Shown: one piece after another, positions 57,331 through 64,000 of the stretch
How positions within the stretch are numbered: position 1 is the stretch's first letter
Layout: every line of letters starts with the position of its first letter
Assembly: GCF_900094795.1 (NCBI RefSeq)
Contig: NZ_FMBC01000010.1
Location: forward strand, 45,041-109,040
DNA from: Kosakonia oryziphila
Lineage (GTDB): Bacteria; Pseudomonadota; Gammaproteobacteria; Enterobacterales; Enterobacteriaceae
Length of the DNA: 64,000 nucleotides
Reading direction: 5' to 3'
Program-made: the position numbers and the translations under genes
The notes under the pieces: generated by a model
Seen by the model: the letters and a program-made list of their open reading frames with translations, nothing else
What the model was told of the DNA's origin: nothing
Database searches by the model: none

Positions 57331-57780
57331 TTAATCGTTCTTGAGTAAATATTTCCAGGATCCCAGCCATTCTTCCGCCGGATCCTCCGGAATGTCGTGT
57401 TCAAGAATGTTGATCTTCAGTGTTTCACCGATCTGTTTCGCGCCATTTGCCTTCAACGTGCTCTCGATCTTCTCGATCGCCTGACAGAAAGTGTCATATT
57501 CGCGACTGCCGATGCCGATCGCCCCAAAGCGCACCTGTGCAAGATCCGGCTTCTGTTCCTGTAGATCGTCTAAAAACGGTTGCAGGTTCTCAGGCAGATC
57601 GCCAGCACCATGGGTGGAACTGATCACCAGCCAGATTCCTTGCGGAGAAAGATCCTCTAATAGCGGGCCGTGCAGCGTCTCTGTGCTGTAGCCGGCATCT
57701 TCCAGCTTCTCAGCCAGGTGTTCCGCCACATATTCCGCACCGCCGAGGGTACTGCCGCTAATAAGAGTGATATCCGCCAT
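57331..57780 (-). CDS. mioC: Flavodoxin-like protein MioC
   Basis: A 149-residue FMN flavodoxin (E. coli 147). FMN loops are SGSTLGGAEYVAEHL (8-22), SSTHGAGDLPENL and GIGSREYDTFC. In E. coli it supports biotin synthase in vitro. Start at MADITLISG; twelve open codons upstream are rejected on homology. Its transcription runs into oriC. Confidence 0.95.
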   Translation of the reverse strand: MADITLISGSTLGGAEYVAEHLAEKLEDAGYSTETLHGPLLEDLSPQGIWLVISSTHGAGDLPENLQPFLDDLQEQKPDLAQVRFGAIGIGSREYDTFCQAIEKIESTLKANGAKQIGETLKINILEHDIPEDPAEEWLGSWKYLLKND

Positions 57781-57857
57781 GAAAACCCCGCTCCGTTTAT
57801 TCGCCATCGGCGACAAAGTGAGGCGTATTGTACGCTGTGAAAGGCCTGGGATCTACC

Positions 57858-57866
57858 TGTGGACAA
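57858..57866 (-). promoter_or_regulatory. DnaA-box-like site upstream of mioC
   Basis: TGTGGACAA, one base off the consensus complement TGTGGATAA, lies about 80 bases upstream of mioC, where E. coli has a DnaA box that represses the mioC promoter. Confidence 0.5.
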
Positions 57867-57898
57867 TATGGGTATTAAGGAAGGATGAAAACGCCCCG

Positions 57899-58357
57899 TT
57901 AAGGGCGGATCGTACGCATGATAGGGTTTTGCAGGGAGATCAACGTTTCTGTGGACTGAATTTCATCAATTGTTTGGATCTTGTTGATAAGTACCTGTTG
58001 CAGGGCATCAATGGATCGGCACATCACTTTTATAAAGATGCTGTAGTGGCCAGTGGTGTAATAGGCTTCGGTCACTTCTTCCAGACTTTCCAGTTTCGCC
58101 AGCGCCGAAGGGTAATCTTTCGCGCTCTTCAAAATGATGCCAATAAAACAGCAGACATCGTAACCCAGTTGCTTCGGGCTGACGTCGATACGCGCGCCAG
58201 TGATGATCCCGGCTTGCTTCATCTTTTCTACACGCACATGAATGGTGCCGGGGCTGACGCCAAATTGTTTGGCCAGTTCGGCATAAGCGGTGCGCGCATT
58301 AGCCATTAAAGCGTCGAGGATGCCGCGGTCCAGATTATCGATCTGATAATTTTCCAT
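57899..58357 (-). CDS. asnC: Lrp-family regulator AsnC
   Basis: A 152-residue Lrp/AsnC regulator, the same length as in E. coli. HTH ANARTAYAELAKQFGVSPGTIHVRVEKMKQ (about 15-44), then a RAM effector domain that binds asparagine. In E. coli it activates asnA, its divergent neighbour, and affects mioC. Here asnA is only a fragment, so its remaining targets are unclear. Confidence 0.95.
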   Translation of the reverse strand: MENYQIDNLDRGILDALMANARTAYAELAKQFGVSPGTIHVRVEKMKQAGIITGARIDVSPKQLGYDVCCFIGIILKSAKDYPSALAKLESLEEVTEAYYTTGHYSIFIKVMCRSIDALQQVLINKIQTIDEIQSTETLISLQNPIMRTIRP

Positions 58358-58474
58358 GGGGTTTTCTTATGGGGAATAAAGATTCTTTCTATTTTATCCG
58401 CTTATTTTATCTATTTAAAAGCATACTGGCCTTTTTGATTGCGGATTGTTGAGTTGAGGCGGCCTTTTGTTAAT

Positions 58475-58573
58475 TATCAACGACAGAAGACAGGAGTAAT
58501 CTACCGCCAACTGGAAAAGAAACCTGGCCTGATTGCAGTTCAGGCGTTTAGCCGCGTCGGCGATGGCCCGCAG
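58475..58573 (+). pseudogene. asnA: asnA fragment (asparagine synthetase A ruin)
   Basis: Reading plus-strand frame 58439 gives YQRQKTGVIYRQLEKKPGLI and then AVQAFSRVGDGPQ. This aligns with E. coli AsnA near its N-terminus ([20 protein letters not shown], then GLIEVQAPILSRVGDGTQ), with a two-residue gap. The rest of the 330-residue gene is gone; viaA ends 28 bases later. Position and strand (divergent from asnC) are exactly those of asnA in E. coli. Confidence 0.75.
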
Positions 58574-58601
58574 CGGTTTGCAAGTAGGTTTCTGGCCTGC
58601 T

Positions 58602-60053
58602 CTATCGCCGCCAGCGTCGCAGCAAACGGCTGCGCATCCCGGTATCAAAGCGCCAGATGTGATCGAAAATACGCATGATGCCGGGTTTGCCATGTACCGA
58701 CATTGCTACTGCGTGGAAGCGGTGCTGGTGAACGTTCTGCAACTCTTTTACTTTGCCGATGATATCGTCCGGCAGGCGCTGAGCGATAAAATCCGAGATC
58801 ACCACAGCATCGGCATCAAACCATTCACCGCCCTGCATCCGTTCAATGATCGCCCGAAAACAGCTTGCCAGATCGGTTCCGCCACGGAAGCGCTGGCTCA
58901 GAAAGCGGATCGCTTGCTCCAGCCCCTGTGCGCAGGTCAGTTCATAACTCACGACTTCACTGGAAAACAGCATAATAAAACAGCGTCGTTTATCCGCCAG
59001 CGCTACGCGCATCAGCGCCAGACAGAAGGCTTTCGCGCACTGTTCATTAAATCCGCCCATTGAACCGGAAGTATCAACGCAGACAATAAACGGCCCGCGC
59101 GGTTGTTCATCAAAATCCTGATGGATCACCGGGCGTTCGGTAACCTTTTCCCGCCAGGCATCGCCGTGCAGACGGTAGGTGAGCAGTTGCTTTTCCACCA
59201 GCCGTCGATAAAACTCATATTCCAGTTCTGTTATACCGAGCGTTGCCAACTCCGGCGGTAACAGGCGCAAAATATCATCGCTCTGATGCAGCCCATCGAC
59301 CTGTTCCGGTATGGTTGCCGGTTCACGCACCAACATACGGAACGTTTCCATCGGCGCATCTTTGCGCGGCACTGATTTCGCCTCCCGCGAGCGGCCAAGC
59401 TGCTCCGCCAGTTGCTGAAGCTCCGGCTGCTCTTTCAGAAAATCGCCGTATTTGATGATCAACTGGTAGTCACCGCGTTTTAGCTGACCGGCGCTCATAT
59501 CCCACAAGCGTCCGGCGGCATTTTCATTTTCGACCAGCACCGGTTCCAGTTGCCCGCTCAGTGTCATATGCTCTTGCACCTCACTCAGCAACTGCTCGCG
59601 TTCCTCTTCCAGCAGTTGCTGATTAAAGGTGGTAGTTTGCACGACAAGACTCAGACGCCAGCGCTGTAAAAAAAGAGTATGCAAAGCGAGTGTAAACTGC
59701 GGGTTATCCGTTACCATTTGCCGGGCCTGGGCGGCAAAAGGCGAATGCAACTTTTCCAGTAATGCCAGGATCTGCGGTAACTGCACAATAAATTGCGATG
59801 TTGAGAGTAGCTGGCTCTGCTGGTAACTCAGCACTTCTTCCGCCAGTTCCGGCGGCACAGAGGCCTCTTTCAGATGCTTTTTTAGCGCTTCGCGCCAGCG
59901 GGGAATATCGTCAGTGATCGCATGTTTTAAGCGCGGGAATTTTTCAAAAAACAGCACCAGTTGCGGAGAAGCCAGCAGAAGAACGATGAGTTCTTCTACC
60001 AGCGTCTCTTCGCTGATAGTGAGCATCACATTCAGTGTTTCCAGCGTTATCAT
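58602..60053 (-). CDS. viaA: ViaA, VWA-domain partner of RavA
   Basis: A 483-residue protein. The C-terminal von Willebrand A domain (about 315-480) has the metal-ion site DTSGSMGG and later RGGTDL and SDFIAQRL. The N-terminal helical part binds RavA. The pair modulates respiratory complexes and sensitises cells to aminoglycosides in E. coli. Overlaps ravA by four bases. Confidence 0.95.
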   Translation of the reverse strand: MITLETLNVMLTISEETLVEELIVLLLASPQLVLFFEKFPRLKHAITDDIPRWREALKKHLKEASVPPELAEEVLSYQQSQLLSTSQFIVQLPQILALLEKLHSPFAAQARQMVTDNPQFTLALHTLFLQRWRLSLVVQTTTFNQQLLEEEREQLLSEVQEHMTLSGQLEPVLVENENAAGRLWDMSAGQLKRGDYQLIIKYGDFLKEQPELQQLAEQLGRSREAKSVPRKDAPMETFRMLVREPATIPEQVDGLHQSDDILRLLPPELATLGITELEYEFYRRLVEKQLLTYRLHGDAWREKVTERPVIHQDFDEQPRGPFIVCVDTSGSMGGFNEQCAKAFCLALMRVALADKRRCFIMLFSSEVVSYELTCAQGLEQAIRFLSQRFRGGTDLASCFRAIIERMQGGEWFDADAVVISDFIAQRLPDDIIGKVKELQNVHQHRFHAVAMSVHGKPGIMRIFDHIWRFDTGMRSRLLRRWRR

Positions 60054-61543
60054 TGACGTGCCTGTTGGATCTGCGTGCGAACGTCCTGCAGGCTGGCTTC
60101 AATGCGACCCAGCCAGTCGCCAGAGACGAACAGGCATTTTTGCTGCTCGCTAAAACGGGTGTGCTGCTGGTGCCAGGTGTTATCCAGCGTTTCCAATTGT
60201 TGGGTGATCTCTTCCGGCACGTTTTCGGTAGTGACACCAGGTAGCGCAAGACGCGTTCCCTGCAAACTGACATCGCGGATCACCAGATGAAGCGAGGTAT
60301 CAACCTCAAGATTTAAAGGTTGCGCAAAACCGATACCGTTAAGTTTGCCGCGGATTTCACCGCCTTTCGCCAGCCACTGCTCCAACGCGTTGCGCTCAAT
60401 AGTGACGTGAATCACCTGTAAATCGTGCAATTTTAGCGGCTGCTGTAACAGTAGCGTCAACAGCGGTTCGTTCAGGCCTTCGGGTAAATCATAGTGTGGA
60501 CGGCGGCTGAACATACCGCCCTGGCGGCTGACTTTCAGCGCGGTTTTGTCGCTTTGTTGCTGCTGAAGCTGCATATGATGCTGATTGATGCTGGTGAGCT
60601 GTGTCAGCATCGCTTGTTGCTGCCACGCGTGCCCGGTCATCAAAATATCCAGTTGCTGCTGCAACAAACGCAGGCTTTCGGCATCGTGCCACAGACAATC
60701 TTTTAACAGGATCAAATCAATGGGGGCAACCGTATCGCGCCCGCTGAAAAAGGCGCTGGATTGTAATAAACGGATAGCTTTTTTCCAGCGACGATCGGAT
60801 ACGTATGGTGCATTCGGTAAGGTATCGAGCTGCTGGCGCAGCGTATAGATCAATTCAAATACCGGATCGGGCAGTTTGACCAGCCCAATCTCCTGTTGCC
60901 AACGCTGATATTCCTCGTCGGTGATTTGCAATTCGGTGGGCACCGGGTTTTCGTTCTCGTCCTGCTGACTGACCAGCATGGAGCGGAAATTACCCTTCTC
61001 TTGTACTTTGTCGAGCCATAAACGGATTAACATGCGATCATACAGCGCTTCGAGGCTGCTGTCGGCTTCCGGCAGTTCGTTCGAGGCAGTCACCAGCAAA
61101 CGCATCGGGATCTTTTCTTCGCTCGCGCCGTTACGGAAGCGGCGTTCGTTAATGGCGGTGAGCAGGGTGTTGAGGATCGCCGGGCCGGCTTTCCAGATCT
61201 CATCCAGAAATACAATTTCTGCTTCCGGAAGATAACCGTTGGTTAAGCGCTCATAGCGCCCTTCATCTTTTAATGCTTGAATGGAGAGCGGACCGAAAAC
61301 CTCTTCCGGCGTGGAGAAGCGCGTCATCAGGTATTCAAAGGCGCGGGCATGTTTAAAGGCGAATTTCAGGCGACGTGCGATCAGGCTTTTCGCAATGCCC
61401 GGCGGGCCAAGAAGAAATACACTCTCGCCGCTCAGCGCGGCCAGCAGGCACAACCGGATAGCGTGGCTACGCTCAAAGAGTCCTCTTTCCAGCGCGCTGC
61501 TTAAGCGGGAAATTCTTTCTGCTAATAAATGTGAGTGAGCCAT
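60050..61543 (-). CDS. ravA: MoxR-type AAA+ ATPase RavA
   Basis: A 497-residue AAA+ ATPase (E. coli 498). Walker A GPPGIAKS, Walker [10 protein letters not shown], and sensor 1 [15 protein letters not shown]-terminal LARA domain interacts in E. coli with the lysine decarboxylase LdcI. Start set at [12 protein letters not shown]; a much longer open frame upstream overlaps the kup promoter and lacks homology. Confidence 0.95.
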   Translation of the reverse strand: MAHSHLLAERISRLSSALERGLFERSHAIRLCLLAALSGESVFLLGPPGIAKSLIARRLKFAFKHARAFEYLMTRFSTPEEVFGPLSIQALKDEGRYERLTNGYLPEAEIVFLDEIWKAGPAILNTLLTAINERRFRNGASEEKIPMRLLVTASNELPEADSSLEALYDRMLIRLWLDKVQEKGNFRSMLVSQQDENENPVPTELQITDEEYQRWQQEIGLVKLPDPVFELIYTLRQQLDTLPNAPYVSDRRWKKAIRLLQSSAFFSGRDTVAPIDLILLKDCLWHDAESLRLLQQQLDILMTGHAWQQQAMLTQLTSINQHHMQLQQQQSDKTALKVSRQGGMFSRRPHYDLPEGLNEPLLTLLLQQPLKLHDLQVIHVTIERNALEQWLAKGGEIRGKLNGIGFAQPLNLEVDTSLHLVIRDVSLQGTRLALPGVTTENVPEEITQQLETLDNTWHQQHTRFSEQQKCLFVSGDWLGRIEASLQDVRTQIQQARQ

Positions 61544-61765
61544 AATAGATTTGCGTCCTTTCGCCGTGTTATCCGGCTTGCAAAAGCGAGTATAGACGTT
61601 TCCGAAAGGGCTTGTAATAGACTGAAGAGCGGCTTTATTTTCATTGCGCCAGATTAATGTGGTCGCATTTAGGTGTACGATTTTGCAAATAATCGTGCAT
61701 ACTGTGCGCTTTTTGTGGGCCAAGGGACTAAGCACACATTTGCCATTCAAACAAAAGATTAGTCT

Positions 61766-63634
61766 ATGAGCACTGATAATAAACAATCGTTACCCGCTGT
61801 CACTCTTGCGGCAATTGGGGTTGTCTACGGTGATATCGGCACCAGCCCACTTTATACACTTCGTGAATGTTTGTCTGGCCAGTTTGGCTTTGGCGTTGAG
61901 CGCGATGCCGTCTTCGGCTTTTTGTCACTGATATTCTGGCTGCTGGTTTTTGTGGTCTCCATTAAGTATCTGACGTTCGTCATGCGCGCGGATAACGCCG
62001 GTGAAGGCGGTATTCTGACGCTGATGTCGCTGGCCGGTCGCAACACTTCGGCCAAAATGACTTCGGTGCTGGTGATCATGGGGTTGATTGGCGGCAGCTT
62101 CTTCTATGGTGAAGTGGTTATTACACCCGCGATCTCGGTGATGTCGGCGATAGAGGGGCTGGAGATTGTCGCGCCTTCGCTCGATAGCTGGATTGTGCCG
62201 CTGTCGATTATCGTGTTAACCCTGTTGTTTATGATTCAGAAGCACGGTACAGGGCTGGTGGGAAAACTGTTTGCACCGATCATGCTGGCGTGGTTTTTAA
62301 TTCTGGCCGTGCTGGGCGCGCGCGGTATTATCGAAAACCCCGCCGTATTGCAGGCGCTGAATCCGTTTTGGGCGGTGAATTTCTTCCTTCAGTACAAAGT
62401 TGTCTCTTTTGTTGCGCTTGGCGCTGTGGTGCTGTCGATCACCGGTGTCGAGGCGCTGTACGCGGATATGGGACACTTCGGTAAGCTGCCAATCCGCATG
62501 GCGTGGTTTATTGTGGTGCTGCCGTCGCTGGTGCTGAATTACTTTGGCCAGGGCGCATTGTTGCTGAAAACGCCGGAAGCGATTAAGAACCCTTTCTTCC
62601 TGCTCGCACCTGAGTGGGCGCTGATCCCGATGTTGATTATCGCCACGCTGGCGACGGTCATTGCGTCGCAGGCGGTTATCTCCGGTGTTTTCTCCCTGAC
62701 TCGCCAGGCGGTGCGTCTGGGTTATCTGGCGCCGATGCGTATTATCCATACCTCGGAGATGGAATCCGGGCAGATCTATATCCCATTCATTAACTGGCTG
62801 CTTTATTTTGCGGTGGTGCTGGTGATTGTCAGCTTTGAGCGCTCCAGTAATCTGGCGGCGGCTTATGGTATTGCCGTTACCGGGACGATGGTACTGACCT
62901 CAATTCTTTCCACGACTGTGGCATTCAAAAACTGGCACTGGAATAAAATGCTGGTGGGGCTGATTTTGATCTTCTTCCTGAGTATTGATGTGCCACTGTT
63001 CTCGGCTAACCTCGATAAAATCGTTTCCGGCGGCTGGTTGCCGTTAACGCTCGGCATGGTAATGCTGCTGGTGATGACCACCTGGAAAAGTGAACGTTTC
63101 CGTATGCTGCGACGCATGCACGAACACGGCAACTCTCTGGAGGCGATGATTGCTTCGCTGGAGAAATCGCCGCCGGTTCGCGTGCCGGGTACGGCGGTGT
63201 ATATGTCCCGCGCACTGAATGTCATTCCATTTGCTATGATGCATAACCTGAAGCACAACAAAGTCCTGCATGAACGCGTGATTCTGTTAACGCTGCGTAC
63301 TGAAGATGCGCCTTACGTCCACAATGTGCGCCGGGTACAAATTGAACAGCTATCACCCACTTTCTGGCGCGTGGTGGCCAGTTACGGCTGGCGCGAAACC
63401 CCGAACGTTGAAGAAGTGTTCCACCGCTGTGGTCTGGAAGGGCTCAATTGCCGGATGATGGAAACCTCCTTCTTTATGTCGCATGAGTCGTTGATCCTCG
63501 GTAAACGGCCATGGTATTTGCGGCTGCGCGGCAAGCTTTACCTGGTATTACAGCGCAACGCGCTGCGCGCGCCAGACCAGTTTGAGATCCCGCCAAACCG
63601 GGTTATCGAGTTGGGAACGCAGGTTGAAATTTAA
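61766..63634 (+). CDS. kup: Low-affinity potassium uptake protein Kup
   Basis: A 622-residue K+:H+ symporter, the same length as E. coli Kup. Twelve membrane helices (about 10-430) are followed by a long cytosolic tail. Signature [16 protein letters not shown] is at about 19-34 and GGEGGI-type ([12 protein letters not shown]) follows helix 2. Important at low pH. It is divergent from ravA. The gene is complete, and an IS4 copy begins 25 bases after its stop. Confidence 0.97.
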   Translation: MSTDNKQSLPAVTLAAIGVVYGDIGTSPLYTLRECLSGQFGFGVERDAVFGFLSLIFWLLVFVVSIKYLTFVMRADNAGEGGILTLMSLAGRNTSAKMTSVLVIMGLIGGSFFYGEVVITPAISVMSAIEGLEIVAPSLDSWIVPLSIIVLTLLFMIQKHGTGLVGKLFAPIMLAWFLILAVLGARGIIENPAVLQALNPFWAVNFFLQYKVVSFVALGAVVLSITGVEALYADMGHFGKLPIRMAWFIVVLPSLVLNYFGQGALLLKTPEAIKNPFFLLAPEWALIPMLIIATLATVIASQAVISGVFSLTRQAVRLGYLAPMRIIHTSEMESGQIYIPFINWLLYFAVVLVIVSFERSSNLAAAYGIAVTGTMVLTSILSTTVAFKNWHWNKMLVGLILIFFLSIDVPLFSANLDKIVSGGWLPLTLGMVMLLVMTTWKSERFRMLRRMHEHGNSLEAMIASLEKSPPVRVPGTAVYMSRALNVIPFAMMHNLKHNKVLHERVILLTLRTEDAPYVHNVRRVQIEQLSPTFWRVVASYGWRETPNVEEVFHRCGLEGLNCRMMETSFFMSHESLILGKRPWYLRLRGKLYLVLQRNALRAPDQFEIPPNRVIELGTQVEI

Positions 63635-63659
63635 CGTTTATAAAACCCCTTTTAATGAG

Positions 63660-64000
63660 TAATGCCGATCAGTTAAGGATCAGTTGACCGATCCAGTGGC
63701 TGTGTAAGAATCCGGAAACGCTCACTCGTTTCCGGATTTTTTTATGTACATTGGACAGGCCCTTGATTTGGTATCCCGTTACGATTCTCTGCGTAACCCA
63801 CTGACTTCTCTGGGGGATTACCTCGACCCCGAACTCATCTCTCGTTGCCTTGCCGAATCAGGTACAGTAACGCTACGCAAGCGCCGTCTTCCCCTCGAAA
63901 TGATGGTCTGGTGTATTGTTGGCATGGCGCTTGAGCGTAAAGAACCTCTTCACCAGATTGTGAATCGCCTGGACATCATGCTGCCGGGCAATCGCCCCTT
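63660..64000 (+). mobile_element. IS4-like insertion sequence, left part
   Basis: The left end begins TAATGCCGATCAGTTAAG, the IS4 terminal inverted repeat as I recall it. A strong hairpin (AATCCGGAAACG / CGTTTCCGGATT, 63709-63738) with a T-run follows, which blocks incoming transcription. The window ends inside the element, so the right end and target duplication cannot be seen. Confidence 0.85.
63744..64000 (+). CDS. IS4-family transposase, N-terminal part (runs off)
   Basis: 85 codons are visible, beginning MYIGQALDLVSRYDSLRNPL and reaching RLDIMLPGNRP at the edge. From memory this is almost identical to the E. coli IS4 transposase (about 442 residues), suggesting a recent arrival. The catalytic DDE residues lie beyond the window. 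Confidence 0.88.
   Translation, partial: MYIGQALDLVSRYDSLRNPLTSLGDYLDPELISRCLAESGTVTLRKRRLPLEMMVWCIVGMALERKEPLHQIVNRLDIMLPGNRP

Overview
The window is chromosomal DNA from a gamma-proteobacterium of the family Enterobacteriaceae. Nearly every protein aligns from memory, end to end, with an Escherichia coli K-12 counterpart, and the gene order follows the E. coli region on both sides of the replication origin. Gene losses, extra sugar and transport genes and a GH5 enzyme point to an Enterobacter/Kosakonia/Klebsiella-like genus rather than E. coli. I cannot fix the genus from sequence alone.

Layout. 1-11700: yidA, yidR, yidQ, the ibpAB small heat-shock operon (sigma-32 promoter, likely RNA thermometer), a decayed MFS gene, yidE, then yidP with the glvC-glvG alpha-glucoside PTS operon, and yidH-yidG-yidF. 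11700-17250: dsdA, a secreted GH5-like protein, emrD, a DMT exporter, the SOS-controlled tisB/istR-1 toxin-antitoxin pair and the ivbL leader. 17288-22130: ilvB-ilvN, yicN, nepI, yicL. 22236-28410: a five-gene cellobiose/beta-glucoside operon (IIB, IIC, 6-phospho-beta-glucosidase, IIA, LamB-type porin) with a divergent LacI-family regulator. 28546-36764 is accessory: nitroreductase, a LysR gene with an internal amber codon, aldo-keto reductase, WYL regulator, a decayed B3/4-domain gene, a DapA-family lyase, an AbrB-type membrane protein, and an AT-rich patch with a frameshifted LuxR-type gene. 37185-45690: phoU-pstBACS and glmS-glmU. 46040-46520 holds the ruins of a family 9 pectate lyase gene. 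46839-53727 is the complete F1Fo ATP synthase operon. 54345-58357: rsmG, mnmG, oriC (57046-57327), mioC, asnC. 58475-58573 is a fragment of asnA. 58602-63634: viaA, ravA and kup. The window ends inside an IS4-like insertion sequence (from 63660).

The core blocks (oriC, atp, pst, glm, ilv) are intact and probably essential or near-essential. Carbohydrate uptake shows in two PTS systems, each paired with a phospho-glycosidase: maltose-type alpha-glucosides (glvCG) and cellobiose-type beta-glucosides. The spaces between blocks carry most of the interesting signals: four gene ruins, REP and ERIC repeats, an exact 36-bp operator palindrome and two orphan consensus CRP sites.

I did not find a convincing wholly new multi-gene system. 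The strongest leads are the frameshifted LuxR gene at a slippery A-run, the long palindromic operator pair, the paired CRP palindromes beside the lyase ruin, and the short RNA-pairing duplication at tisB/istR. There are no tRNA or rRNA genes, CRISPR array or prophage that I could see.
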